Assembly (NCBI GenBank): GCA_017643305.1 | Contig: JAEPNQ010000038.1 | Location: 1 to 36,872 of the forward strand | Length of the DNA stretch: 36,872 nt | Source: Marinibacterium sp. | Lineage (GTDB): Bacteria > Pseudomonadota > Alphaproteobacteria > Rhodobacterales > Rhodobacteraceae | Reading direction: 5' to 3' | Shown: one piece after another, positions 8,238 through 16,605 of the stretch | How the letters are laid out: the number at the start of each line of letters is the position of its first letter | Position numbering within the stretch: the stretch's first letter is position 1 | The notes under the pieces: model-generated | What the model saw: only the letters and a program-made list of their open reading frames with translations | The model's database searches: none | What the model was told of the DNA's origin: nothing | Position numbers and translations under genes: made by a program

Positions 8238-9209
8238 TCAGGCTTCAACGAGCTCGGGCAGGAGCTTGCGGAAAAACGCGATGGTTCGCTCGAGGCCCTC
8301 GTCGAGAGCGATGGTCGGCTCCCAACCAAGGAGCGCCTTGGCCTTGCTGATGTCGGGCTGGCGCTGTTTCGGATCATCCGCTGGAAGAGGCATGCGGGTG
8401 AGCCCGGAACTGGAGCGGGTCATGGCAATGGTCTTCTCGGCGAGTTCCCGGATCGTGAACTCACTCGGATTGCCGAGATTGATCGGCCCTGTGACGGATC
8501 GGTCTGTCTCCATCATTCGCAGGAACCCTTCCACGAGGTCGTCGACGTAGCAGAAGGAGCGGGTCTGCTGACCATCCCCGAAGATGGTAATCGGGTCTCC
8601 CTTTAAGGCCTGGACGATGAAATTCGACACAACCCGGCCGTCGGCATGGTGCATGCGCGGACCGTAGGTGTTGAAGATCCGGACGACCTTTATTTCGAGA
8701 TCGTGCTGGCGCCAGTAGTCGAAGAAGAGCGTCTCTGCGCAGCGCTTGCCCTCGTCATAACAGGATCGCGTACCGATCGGGTTCACGTTGCCCCAGTAGT
8801 CTTCTGTCTGCGGATGGACGGCCGGGTCGCCATAAACCTCGCTCGTCGAGGCTTGGAAGATCCTGCACCGAAGGCGCTTAGCAAGCCCCAACATGTTGAT
8901 CGCCCCGTGGACCGAGGTCTTCGTCGTCTGCACCGGATCATGCTGATAGTGAATGGGGGAAGCTGGACAAGCCATATTAAAGATTTCATCGACTTCTACA
9001 TATAATGGAAACGTGACGTCATGCCGCATGAACTCAAAACGCGGATGACCGTGCAGATGTTCGATATTTCGTTTGGTTCCTGTGAAAAGGTTATCGGCAC
9101 AGATGACTTCATGTCCTTGAGCCAAAAGTCGGTCGATCAGATGAGATCCAAGAAACCCAGCACCGCCAGTCACAAGGACGCGTTTTCGGCTGTCATAAAG
9201 TCGTGCCAT
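8238..9209 (-). CDS. uxs: UDP-glucuronate decarboxylase (UDP-xylose synthase)
   Basis: The 323-residue product is an extended short-chain dehydrogenase. [10 protein letters not shown] (15-24) binds [12 protein letters not shown] holds the catalytic Thr/Ser and Glu at 122-124, and Tyr151-Lys155 in YDEGK form the active pair. The segments [11 protein letters not shown] and [21 protein letters not shown] are signatures of UDP-xylose synthases. It decarboxylates UDP-glucuronate, the product of the neighbouring ugd gene. I start it at the ATG at 9209 because GGAG lies six bases upstream; the earlier in-frame TTG at 9221 overlaps that ribosome site and adds residues not seen in the family. Confidence 0.93.
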   Translation of the reverse strand: MARLYDSRKRVLVTGGAGFLGSHLIDRLLAQGHEVICADNLFTGTKRNIEHLHGHPRFEFMRHDVTFPLYVEVDEIFNMACPASPIHYQHDPVQTTKTSVHGAINMLGLAKRLRCRIFQASTSEVYGDPAVHPQTEDYWGNVNPIGTRSCYDEGKRCAETLFFDYWRQHDLEIKVVRIFNTYGPRMHHADGRVVSNFIVQALKGDPITIFGDGQQTRSFCYVDDLVEGFLRMMETDRSVTGPINLGNPSEFTIRELAEKTIAMTRSSSGLTRMPLPADDPKQRQPDISKAKALLGWEPTIALDEGLERTIAFFRKLLPELVEA

Positions 9210-9455
9210 GCAGAACTCCAATTTAACTATTTGTCGGCCACGCTTTAACTGGTAGAGTATTTATGTTGAGAGGTTCAAGCTGACTCCCGTGAAGGCTGAA
9301 CGTTTACAGCGTGAACTGGAAGGCAGGGCATGCAAGATGAGCAGTCGCATACGGAGTTCGCAAAGAAAATTATCGACTGCATAGGATTTCATGCTGCACG
9401 ATGGGGTTCCTGCCACGGGGGTGAGCAGCCCGATCTGATTGGTCCAAGTTGATTG
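9210..9455. other. intergenic region upstream of uxs
   Basis: About 246 bases with no credible gene on either strand. It must hold the promoter of the uxs-ugd operon and the boundary of the IS3-family remnant beginning at 9456. I see no convincing promoter, terminator or repeat in it. Confidence 0.5.
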
Positions 9456-9640
9456 TTAGTGCATGATTGGGCTGGTTTCTATTGGCATGATGGTTTCTGG
9501 AGCTGGTGGGCGATAGCCCAATGCACTGTGTGGTCTCTTAGTATTGTAGTGTTTCCGCCATTGCTCGATCAGGATCTGAGCTTCACGCAGGCTGTAGAAG
9601 ATCTCGCCACTGAGCAGTTTATCCCCTAACCGGCAACCGT
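9456..9640 (-). pseudogene. C-terminal remnant of an IS3-family OrfB transposase
   Basis: The minus-strand frame contains LLSGEIFYSLREAQILIEQW, then WRKHYNTKRPHSALGYRPP and PAPET before a stop at 9456-9458. This is the last 55-60 residues of an IS3-family integrase-core transposase (the usual form is LRDELLNGEIFYSLREAQ...RPHSSLGYRPPAPE). The similarity is lost upstream of about 9640, so only the C-terminal end survives. It borders the phage-satellite-like element and may mark a deletion junction. Confidence 0.8.
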
Positions 9641-9753
9641 CTCTGGTCGGATCGGTTCTGATCAAAAATACGGGAAGCCTGGCGTGCCGAAATCTTAAAA
9701 TTCGCCCGGATTTTTGGTGCGCTCGTCCCGATCAACTACTCCCACACCGCACT

Positions 9754-11193
9754 TCATACCCAAGATGCCCCGGCCCATGCCATTCCATGTCTTGGTGAGA
9801 ATTCGTTGCCATCGGTCAGTAAGCCAAAAACTTGATCTGATCGCTTTTTTGCCAATTCAGCTACCACGCCGGCCACGGCATTGGCGCGGTCGTCATGCGC
9901 GCCACAAGCATGGTCGATGATGTCCCGCCCACCGCGTGTGGTCTTGCGCTCCAATACCACCAACTGCCGTTCCAGCACGTCGCAAGGTGGCAAATCCACC
10001 ACGCCTGAATTCAGCGCTGGGGCGAAACTGGCATACAGTTCGGAGCGGGTACCGGATGCCGGTTCGTAGTTAATCCCATGCCGAGAATACTCAGTTGGAA
10101 CCCAAGCGCCTGCATATCTGTCCCCAGCCACACGAAACACGCCGTAAGACTTTAAGACCTTGGCATAGTCGGCTGTGATTGCGGCAGGGTTGCCTTTGCG
10201 GCCACGCACAGCGTCCACCACCAAGCGGTCGCCCTCGCGATGACCAATGGCAAGCGTGTATTCATCCTTGCCGCCACCAGTCGGATCGGTGAAGGCAACA
10301 TAGGAAACGCCATCCCGCCGGGGCAGTTCCAAAGGCTTCGTTCGCTGCGCCGCCTGCACCTGATCAAGGCTTAGGAAGGCTTCAACATCGGTGCGGAATT
10401 GCGCCAAGTATTCCGCCGATGCCCGCGCCGCATCATCGCGTAGAGCATCCTCGACAACACGCTGTGGGAGCGTCGGGTTCATTGTGCGGCTGGGTGCCTG
10501 TGCGACCATAACCCGGCCCGGCTTGCCGTAGTGGCGTTTGTACGTCGCCCAAAGCATCCCGCGCCGCGCATAGGGCGATGACAAGGCAATCAACTTGCCG
10601 CCAAGCGTCGCAAGGGCAGGACGTAGCGCCGCGATAACCTCGGCATCAGGACGCGCGCCGTCCGATGGCCAGAACGCCACCTCATCAAGAATGGCTGCGC
10701 TGATCGTGTAACCGCGCACCGACCTATGCGATGCCGTATGCACCTCGATTGCCGATCTGTTCGAGAGTTCGATGCCGGTCTCCGTCTCGCGCTCAACCAT
10801 CGGTCGCAACATCGGGTGATCGAACATGCCACGAACATAACGCAACAAAGTGCGCGCCTGTGGCCTATCGCCTGCAATCAGCATTGTCGTGGCAATCTCG
10901 CCGGGTGCCAGCTTGTCTCGGTGATCTCGGAATGCCGCTTCAAACGTCGCCACAAGCGCCGCTGCATGGCTCTTGCCGCCCCGACGGCCAACCACCAGCC
11001 AAAGTTCGTCATGCGCCTCCTGCGGCGTCTCTAGGCCACTTGTGACGCCCGCAAAGATCTCGGCCTGTTCATCGGTCAGGGGCAGGCTATAGAACCCGGC
11101 CAGCAGGGCGCGCCAGGCTGCAAAACTGTCGCCGCCGAATGTGTCGCCGAACAAGGCCGGATCGGTCATGGCGTCGAGGATCGAGACGGTCAC
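9754..11193 (-). CDS. terL: phage terminase large subunit
   Basis: The 479-residue product has a Walker A motif GRRGGKS at 69-75, a Walker B ILDE ending at D170-E171, and candidate RNase H-like nuclease acidic residues at D303 (TDPTGGG), D358 (AGDRYAG) and D434/D435 (HDDRANA). It is the size of a complete two-domain large terminase, the motor and nuclease that packages DNA into phage capsids. It starts with GTG at 11193, overlapping the stop of the preceding small gene (GTGA). No portal, capsid or tail gene follows: 112 bases after the stop the sequence enters an IS3 remnant. It is therefore either part of a capsid-less satellite or the last surviving gene of a truncated prophage. Confidence 0.9.
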   Translation of the reverse strand: MTVSILDAMTDPALFGDTFGGDSFAAWRALLAGFYSLPLTDEQAEIFAGVTSGLETPQEAHDELWLVVGRRGGKSHAAALVATFEAAFRDHRDKLAPGEIATTMLIAGDRPQARTLLRYVRGMFDHPMLRPMVERETETGIELSNRSAIEVHTASHRSVRGYTISAAILDEVAFWPSDGARPDAEVIAALRPALATLGGKLIALSSPYARRGMLWATYKRHYGKPGRVMVAQAPSRTMNPTLPQRVVEDALRDDAARASAEYLAQFRTDVEAFLSLDQVQAAQRTKPLELPRRDGVSYVAFTDPTGGGKDEYTLAIGHREGDRLVVDAVRGRKGNPAAITADYAKVLKSYGVFRVAGDRYAGAWVPTEYSRHGINYEPASGTRSELYASFAPALNSGVVDLPPCDVLERQLVVLERKTTRGGRDIIDHACGAHDDRANAVAGVVAELAKKRSDQVFGLLTDGNEFSPRHGMAWAGASWV

Positions 11194-11573
11194 GCGCTCG
11201 CCTCCCGCTTGGCGATGTATTCGCTCAGGCTTGTGACGTCTTTGGCCCGGCGTTCTAGCCCAAGTTCACACAGGAGGCGGCGCATGGTGTTAGCTGCGGA
11301 CCCATATGCGGCGACGTCCAGTTCACCGCCCTGCGCCTGCGCGGCCTCGGCCTGTTCGCACCAGACGGCCAGCGCGGCGGCGCGGCGGATGATTGCAAAC
11401 TGTGGCGCGGTCGGGTCGCCATCGAGGTGGTCCACCAGATCGGCACACAGTTCCTTGAACCGCCTGCCACCATGGGTGCGCATGTCTACGCCTTGCAAGA
11501 TCGTGCCTTGCGTGCCGATACGGGTCGCACCTTGGGGCTTGGGCTTTGCAATGGTGGCGCTTGTCTTGGGCAT
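11190..11573 (-). CDS. putative small terminase subunit
   Basis: A 127-residue, Arg/Ala-rich soluble protein with the core RTHGGRRFKELCADLVDH, a long helical stretch (AAALAVWCEQAEAAQ) and a conserved-looking AANTMRRLLCELGLERRAKD. I do not recognise a strict family. Its size, helical character and position immediately before terL with a four-base overlap are those of a small terminase or terminase-associated protein that recognises packaging DNA. The function is inferred from context. No good ribosome site precedes the ATG at 11573; an internal ATG at codon 31 is an alternative start. Confidence 0.65.
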   Translation of the reverse strand: MPKTSATIAKPKPQGATRIGTQGTILQGVDMRTHGGRRFKELCADLVDHLDGDPTAPQFAIIRRAAALAVWCEQAEAAQAQGGELDVAAYGSAANTMRRLLCELGLERRAKDVTSLSEYIAKREASA

Positions 11574-11584
11574 GATCGGCAGAA

Positions 11585-11605
11585 TAAGGGCGGATTGAAG
11601 GGCGG
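11585..11605 (+). repeat. 21-bp repeat upstream of the terminase genes (inverted partner at 16606-16626)
   Basis: On the plus strand two AAGGGCGG octamers are separated by ATTG, preceded by T. The exact 21 bases recur in inverted orientation at 16606-16626, just before the integrase start codon. Here the repeat lies 12 bases upstream of the small-terminase start. The internal direct repeat with a 12-base period suggests a protein-binding site shared by two promoters of the element. Confidence 0.8.
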
Positions 11606-11758
11606 TTTACGCAATCATATCACTGCAAGCCCATGTAATCCTTATTTCATTCTGTTAATGCGGCGTTCTATATGGAACCGAACCGGGCCTGCGGTCGACC
11701 CGGCACGAAAAACCAGCGCGGTGGGCGAGATGTCAGCGCGGGATACAGCGGCCACGCC
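11606..11758. other. intergenic stretch between terminase genes and origin-like repeats
   Basis: Together with 11574-11584 and 11759-11900 this forms the 327-base gap between the small-terminase and primase genes. This part contains no credible gene. It probably includes the promoter for the terminase pair on the minus strand, but I cannot point to clear -35/-10 boxes. Confidence 0.4.
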
Positions 11759-11905
11759 GTGACGCTTGTGACGGATGTGACGCGTTTTCTAACTGCGCTC
11801 TCTATCCCGAAAAAACATATTTCAGACTTGTGACACGTCACGATGCCAAAACTTCTAATTTTCCCAACTCTAAGAGCAGTTAGAAAATGCGTCACACCCG
11901 TCACA
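11759..11905. other. iteron-like inverted repeat, candidate replication origin of the element
   Basis: The left part holds three GTGACG hexamers at 11759, 11768 and 11777, exactly nine bases apart. The right part holds their complement CGTCAC at 11890 and 11899, again nine apart. A further GTGAC-A-CGTCAC palindrome lies between them at 11830-11841. Two 30-base arms, 11767-11796 and 11876-11905, are inverted copies with 28 of 30 bases matching, enclosing 79 bases that include an A-rich run. The right arm overlaps the stop codon of the Prim-Pol/helicase gene. Iterons near the primase-helicase gene are how P4-type satellites build their origin, which makes this a good origin candidate by inference. 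Confidence 0.6.
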
Positions 11906-14366
11906 CACCCCAAGCTGGCCGCTCTACGCGAAGCCCCGTCACATAGCGGGCCGACCTGTCGCGCTCCGCACCAAAACCCAAGCGGGTCAGCCTGTCGCGC
12001 AGCCCCTTCTGGCTCATGGTCTTAGATATGCCGTTTTCTGCCGCCCATGACTGATAAGCCATAAACAGATCGCCCGCCGGCGTTCTGGCTCCCGGCTCCC
12101 GGCGGCACGCCTCATCGACAAACAAGGCCACCTGATCGGCCTCCAAGCGCCATTCCTTTTTGGCCTCGTTGCTTGATTGCGGCTCCGTAAATCCATCGGA
12201 AACAGCGCGGGCATAAGCATCAAGGCACATATTCAAGATGCCGGGCAATTCGGCCTGTAGCTTGTCCTTTAGCTGAGGGTCTTGCTCCTCTTTGGCAAAG
12301 GTGCGGTTGAATTGCGGGATCGTTGCCCGCCGGAAAAGCGCCTCGGAAAAATCGCGTGTATGCGGCATGTGATTTGTGCCAAACCAGCAGGTAGCAAACG
12401 GGCGCAGCACAAAGGGGTCTTTGTGCTTATGTTCAACCGTTGCAGGTTCACCCGATGTAATGGCTTTTAACTCTGCATCCGCGATGACCTCGCCCTGTTT
12501 CAACTCGGTCACGATATTGGCTAGTTTCTGGTGCAGGTGCGCGCGCTGAAAGCGGTTGTCAAAATTGGCAGGCTGGACGCCGGCAACATTCTCGGACCCT
12601 AGCAGACCTTCCAGAACGGCCAGCAGCACGCTTTTTCCATTGGCCCCCGGCCCGATGAGCATGACGAATTTTTCATGTCGCGCATGGCTCATGAGCGTAT
12701 AGCCCATCAACTCCAGGACGGCGCTGATCTTGTCGTCCCGGTCGTGATCGTCACGAAAGACTTGTCCGAGGAAACCTCGGAACATGGGCGCATCTGCCTG
12801 CGGGTCATATGTGACAGGGATTTGCGTTGTCCTGTAGTTTTCGCGGCAATGCGGTTCAAGGTGCCAGCCGACAAACTCATCCAGCGCCAACTCGCCATTA
12901 AGGCAATTCACCGCTTCAGGGTTGCCCAGATTGAATTGGTGTTCTGGCTTGTAGATCTCGTTCTTGAAAACATCGGTAACGCCATTCACCAGCGTTGCCG
13001 TTACGTCGATCATGTCCTCGGCGTCTAGGCGCGCTTGGACGGCTTGCTTGATCGCCCGGTCATCCTGTTGCGTCCACACGCCCCGATCCTGCCAGCGCCA
13101 CACAAACGCATCTGCGCAGATCACATTTGCCCGCCCGATTGCGTCCAATGTCATGCGCGCAAGGTCGAGATGATCCGGCTCCGGGATTGCGTCACGTTCT
13201 TGGCTCAGTTGCGCGCGGATGGTGCCAAGCGGAACGCCTGTCGCGTCCTTTATCGCTCGGAAGATCATGTCGCGCCGCATGGGATTCAACCCAACCGTCT
13301 CCGCGACAATCGCTTCCATGTCCTTGATCTGCCCCGGCTCCAAAGCCTCGGCGGCTTCTAGCAGTTCCTCAAAGCTGCGCGGCTCTGGCCCTTCCGGGCC
13401 GCTGAGGTGGCCGCTGGTGGCCCCGTTCCCCTTGGCCTTATGCGTGCGCGCAATGGCACTAAGGTCGGCCCCATTGGCCCGCGCAAGGGCTGGCACGGTG
13501 GCCCAGTTTGTGCCGCCGCTGGTGTCAAAGCCCTTCCATTTTTCCGCCACTTCGCCGGGCTTGTATTTGTTGCCGCGCGATGACCAAGCATCGGCGATTG
13601 AAAGCCCTTCCTGTGATCCGCCAGACCATTCATGCAGAGCCATCAGGACAGAAAGCCAATGGCCATAGCTGCAATCCGGCGGAATGTAAGATAGCAGTTC
13701 ATCGACCTCATCGACGCAGGTGGAATTCGCGCCCGCGAAAGTATCTTCGAGCACGTCGTAGTGATCTGCGGCTGGCCCGCGCGGCATGGCTAGCTCCGAC
13801 AGTTTTGGCGCGGGTTTCAGGCACAACTGCAAAAGCCAATCCGGGCATTCTGCCAGATCGAATAACCCCGGCGGGTTCTTCCAGCGGTAGCGTTGTGTTG
13901 CGCCCGGCTTCACGCTCGGCACACCGATAACCATGCCGCCATCGCCACGCACATCGACGCCAGCCGCAACTTGACCTTGACTGTTGGGAATATCGTAGCC
14001 TTCGGGCCAACGGAAATAGACGTGCCACGATCCAGAAGGCGAAAGCGCCTCGATTGTATCCGGCAACGGGTCGTGGGTCTCGATCAACTCCGCTAGGTTG
14101 GCGATGCCATCAACACCATGCCCCGCCTCGGTATCCGCCTCGATGACGAAAAAACCAGACTTCGGGCCGGTGACGATCCCGACATTGGCTTGCGGCCATT
14201 GCTTCCAATCGCGGTCGATTTCGCAGGGGTCGGTGGTCGCGCCCCACTTGCGGCCACCGGAATGCTCGGCGCTCTTGTGGCTTTTCTTTTCCCCCTTTGG
14301 TGCAGGGAAAACATGCCAGCCGCGCGCGGCGTATTCTAGCGCCGCGTTCTTGATTTCGTTCTGCAT
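11901..14366 (-). CDS. bifunctional DNA primase-polymerase / P4-type helicase
   Basis: An 821-residue replication protein. The first 190 residues are a Prim-Pol (archaeo-eukaryotic primase) domain with GIVTGPKSGFFVIEADTEAG (63-82), SWHVYF (113-118) and VDVRGDGGMVIGVP (137-150), the three expected motifs, although motif I reads EAD rather than the usual DxD. A PriCT-2-like segment follows (about 222-285, with SYGHWLSVLMALH). The C-terminal half is a D5/P4-family superfamily 3 helicase with Walker A GPGANGKS at 572-579 and the later TCWFGTNHMPH and EALFRRATIPQF motifs. Such fused proteins start replication of P4-like satellites and plasmids by binding iterons; an iteron-like array lies at its 3' end. 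Confidence 0.92.
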   Translation of the reverse strand: MQNEIKNAALEYAARGWHVFPAPKGEKKSHKSAEHSGGRKWGATTDPCEIDRDWKQWPQANVGIVTGPKSGFFVIEADTEAGHGVDGIANLAELIETHDPLPDTIEALSPSGSWHVYFRWPEGYDIPNSQGQVAAGVDVRGDGGMVIGVPSVKPGATQRYRWKNPPGLFDLAECPDWLLQLCLKPAPKLSELAMPRGPAADHYDVLEDTFAGANSTCVDEVDELLSYIPPDCSYGHWLSVLMALHEWSGGSQEGLSIADAWSSRGNKYKPGEVAEKWKGFDTSGGTNWATVPALARANGADLSAIARTHKAKGNGATSGHLSGPEGPEPRSFEELLEAAEALEPGQIKDMEAIVAETVGLNPMRRDMIFRAIKDATGVPLGTIRAQLSQERDAIPEPDHLDLARMTLDAIGRANVICADAFVWRWQDRGVWTQQDDRAIKQAVQARLDAEDMIDVTATLVNGVTDVFKNEIYKPEHQFNLGNPEAVNCLNGELALDEFVGWHLEPHCRENYRTTQIPVTYDPQADAPMFRGFLGQVFRDDHDRDDKISAVLELMGYTLMSHARHEKFVMLIGPGANGKSVLLAVLEGLLGSENVAGVQPANFDNRFQRAHLHQKLANIVTELKQGEVIADAELKAITSGEPATVEHKHKDPFVLRPFATCWFGTNHMPHTRDFSEALFRRATIPQFNRTFAKEEQDPQLKDKLQAELPGILNMCLDAYARAVSDGFTEPQSSNEAKKEWRLEADQVALFVDEACRREPGARTPAGDLFMAYQSWAAENGISKTMSQKGLRDRLTRLGFGAERDRSARYVTGLRVERPAWGV

Positions 14367-14437
14367 CGTATCGCCTCGGAGTTGCCCGAGACGCGCGCCG
14401 GTGGGAGTGTCAGGCTATTGATCGCTCTTCGACTTCC

Positions 14438-14470
14438 CCCGTCCGCGCGCCATCGCGGGCGGGTTTCTTT
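14438..14470 (+). terminator. GC-rich hairpin between alpA and the primase gene
   Basis: A ten-pair stem (14438-14447 with 14454-14463, one T-G pair) around a six-base loop is followed on the plus strand by TTTCTTT. The flanking genes are on the minus strand, where no T-run follows, so for them it is a stable mRNA hairpin just after the alpA stop rather than a classical terminator. It may stop antisense transcription or separate expression of alpA from the primase gene. Confidence 0.4.
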
Positions 14471-14663
14471 ATGCTGCGGATTGTTCAGCCTGCGCGGCTT
14501 CCCATGCTTCCAGATCGGCCAACCGCCAATAGTTCAGGCGGTTGATCTGGATAGGCTGCGGAAAGCCTAGCGCCGGGTCGCGCACCCATCGCCAGATGGT
14601 GACGTGGCTTTTCTGGTAGCGGGCCTGCACCTGCGGACCAGTGAGAAAAGTTTGGTCGGACAT
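14469..14663 (-). CDS. alpA: AlpA-type excisionase/transcriptional regulator
   Basis: A 64-residue protein, MSDQTFLTGPQVQARYQKS, continuing with TIWRWVRD, LGFPQPIQI, NRLNYWRLADLEAWEA. This is the winged-helix, MerR-like fold of AlpA/excisionase proteins from P4-like satellites, with the recognition helix at SHVTIWRW. AlpA proteins activate integrase or early genes in such islands. I start it at the ATG at 14663, which has GGAG nine bases upstream; an earlier ATG at 14678 lacks a ribosome site. It sits between the small unknown gene and the primase, the usual place in satellites. Confidence 0.88.
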   Translation of the reverse strand: MSDQTFLTGPQVQARYQKSHVTIWRWVRDPALGFPQPIQINRLNYWRLADLEAWEAAQAEQSAA

Positions 14664-14725
14664 TTCGCGGCACTCCATGAAAGAAAATCATGGGGCATCT
14701 TTAAGCGTCCTTTGCGCCACCTGTC

Positions 14726-15256
14726 TTAATGGTAACTGGAAATCATTGTTTTATATGCTTTTTTCGTCGGCGCTTCCCAATTTGCAGTCAGGCCGGTCAA
14801 TTTGAAAGCGTGATAAACCGCCTTTCCAAATTTTGTTGAAGGTATAGCGACGCGCCGGTCATCCTTATCCTCTGGGTGTATTCCGAATGTGATCCGCATA
14901 CCCAATCTCTGAAATGTTCGGGCAATTGCCATGGCGAGCATGTGCGCTTGAGCATTTCGCCCGCGTGATCTGTTACTCACATCTGATAGGATTTCCTCAA
15001 TCAGCCCAAGTTCGTCGAGTGAAACCGAGTTGGCATCGGTCTTGGCTTGACGCATCAAGAGATTTCGGCGCGCAACGATGTTTTTATGCGCTTGCCGCCC
15101 GGCCCACCTCCAATGCAGGCGAAACCCTGGCCCGAATGCTTCCAAAATATCATCTGGATCACATGCCAAATGCTTCGCCAGTTCGTGAGCGAAAGCATCC
15201 GCCCATACGGTGCCCTCGCTTTCACCGGCAAGCGGCGGAACCGATCCATCGGTCAT
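14726..15256 (-). CDS. unassigned protein of the satellite-like element
   Basis: A 176-residue soluble protein that I do not recognise. It begins MTDGSVPPLAGESEG; a helical middle (AHELAKHLACDPDDILEAF, then RWAGRQAHKNIVARRNLL) is followed by RSRGRNAQAHMLAMAIARTF and a C-terminal part ending TKKAYKTMISSYH. The start at 15256 overlaps the integrase stop (ATGA), so it is translationally coupled to the integrase. Genes in this position in phage satellites are often regulators or helper-interference proteins, but nothing in this sequence shows which. Confidence 0.7.
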   Translation of the reverse strand: MTDGSVPPLAGESEGTVWADAFAHELAKHLACDPDDILEAFGPGFRLHWRWAGRQAHKNIVARRNLLMRQAKTDANSVSLDELGLIEEILSDVSNRSRGRNAQAHMLAMAIARTFQRLGMRITFGIHPEDKDDRRVAIPSTKFGKAVYHAFKLTGLTANWEAPTKKAYKTMISSYH

Positions 15257-16599
15257 GCCGCCGCATCCCCAATCTTTCTTTCTTCGCCCTGTAGAAAATC
15301 CCCCCATGCGGCCATCATGCCGCGTCGTTTCTCGACCATATCCGCGCGGTTATATGCCTGCGCAACCTTGGACCCGACCTTGTGAAAAAGCGCCACCTCG
15401 GCCATGTCGCCATCAAAGTCCGTCCGCTCGGCCACCCAAGTGCGGAAGGCGCTGCGCAAGCCGTGTGGAACTGCCTGTTCGCCGGTCTTGGCGTCCACAT
15501 AGCCTGGCCCTCCGGCCTTCTGATCGGCCTCATGGATCATCCGCATGACCTTCCCCATGGTCGCGTCGGATAGTGCCCCGCCTCTCGGTGCCCAGAACAC
15601 AAGGCTTGATCCTTCCAACCTTGGCAGGGCTTCAAGCAGGTCCACCATGGCGTCGGTCAACGGGATACGCTTGGCGGTGTCGCTCTTGGGTATCTTCGAC
15701 GATTGCCGCCCCGGCTGGATCGTCCACAACTTCGCATCGAGGTCGATTTCGTCCCAAGTCGCAAAGCGGATCGCGCCGGATCGGGTTGCGGTCATCGCTT
15801 GGAAGGCCAGAGCCTTCGCCCCCATACCTTCCCGCGCCTGTAGTGCCTTCCACCAGCGCGCGACGTCATCCAACTGCAAGGCCGGGTAATTCTCCGCACC
15901 GGCCACCTTTGACGGTGCCGCCAGCACCATGTCGAGATTGCCCTTCCAGCGGGCGGGGTTGTCGCCGGCGCGGTATCCATGGACCGTGGCCCACGCCAGC
16001 ACCTTCTCGACGCGCTCCCGCACCTTCACGCCGGTGACGGTCTTGTCATCCCATAGCGGCGTCAGGACACGCAGAACGTCCTGCAAGCCTATGTCTTGCA
16101 CCGCCATCTTCCCGAGTTCCGGCAAAGCGTAGATTTCAACGGTGCGCTGCCATTGCTCCCGGTATCGGTCGGTTGAGAATTCCTTGACCTTCTCCGCTGC
16201 GAATTTCTCCCACGCCTCGGCAAAGGTCATCCCACGGCGCTGCGCGGCGACCAGCGCCGCCTGTGTGGCCTTCCTCTCCGCGATGGGGTCAATCCCCGCC
16301 TCTAGCTTGGCCCTGGCCTCTCTGGCCTTGTCACGCGCTGCACCGGGCAGAACATCGGGATACGGCCCCAAGCCGATCTCGCGCTTTTTGCGGCCTCGCT
16401 GGATCGTGCCATCCTTCAACCGCGCTTCCGTCCAGTCGCCATAGCGCGTGCGCAGCACCCATGACTTCGCGCCGCTTGGCCATATCTGGATATGCAGACC
16501 AGACACGCCGCCCACGGCAACCTTGACCGGCCTTTCCCCTCCGGGGTGCTTTAGCGCCTTGATCTGTGTGGGTGTCAGTTCCTTAGCCCGTGGTGGCAT
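15253..16599 (-). CDS. int: P4-type tyrosine integrase
   Basis: A 448-residue integrase with the N-terminal arm-binding domain of P4-type integrases (LTPTQIKALKHPG, then WVLRTRYGD and REIGLGPYPDV), a core-binding domain (about 123-220) and a C-terminal catalytic domain. Catalytic residues visible are R273 in TATRSGAIR, H379 and R382 in HGLRSAF, H406 in LFHKVGS and the nucleophile Y416 in AQAYNR. It would catalyse site-specific integration and excision of the element. It is the first gene of the operon-like series int, unknown gene, alpA, primase. The ATG at 16599 is only six bases from a 21-bp repeat that also occurs before the terminase genes. Confidence 0.93.
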   Translation of the reverse strand: MPPRAKELTPTQIKALKHPGGERPVKVAVGGVSGLHIQIWPSGAKSWVLRTRYGDWTEARLKDGTIQRGRKKREIGLGPYPDVLPGAARDKAREARAKLEAGIDPIAERKATQAALVAAQRRGMTFAEAWEKFAAEKVKEFSTDRYREQWQRTVEIYALPELGKMAVQDIGLQDVLRVLTPLWDDKTVTGVKVRERVEKVLAWATVHGYRAGDNPARWKGNLDMVLAAPSKVAGAENYPALQLDDVARWWKALQAREGMGAKALAFQAMTATRSGAIRFATWDEIDLDAKLWTIQPGRQSSKIPKSDTAKRIPLTDAMVDLLEALPRLEGSSLVFWAPRGGALSDATMGKVMRMIHEADQKAGGPGYVDAKTGEQAVPHGLRSAFRTWVAERTDFDGDMAEVALFHKVGSKVAQAYNRADMVEKRRGMMAAWGDFLQGEERKIGDAAA

Positions 16600-16605
16600 A
16601 TTAGC

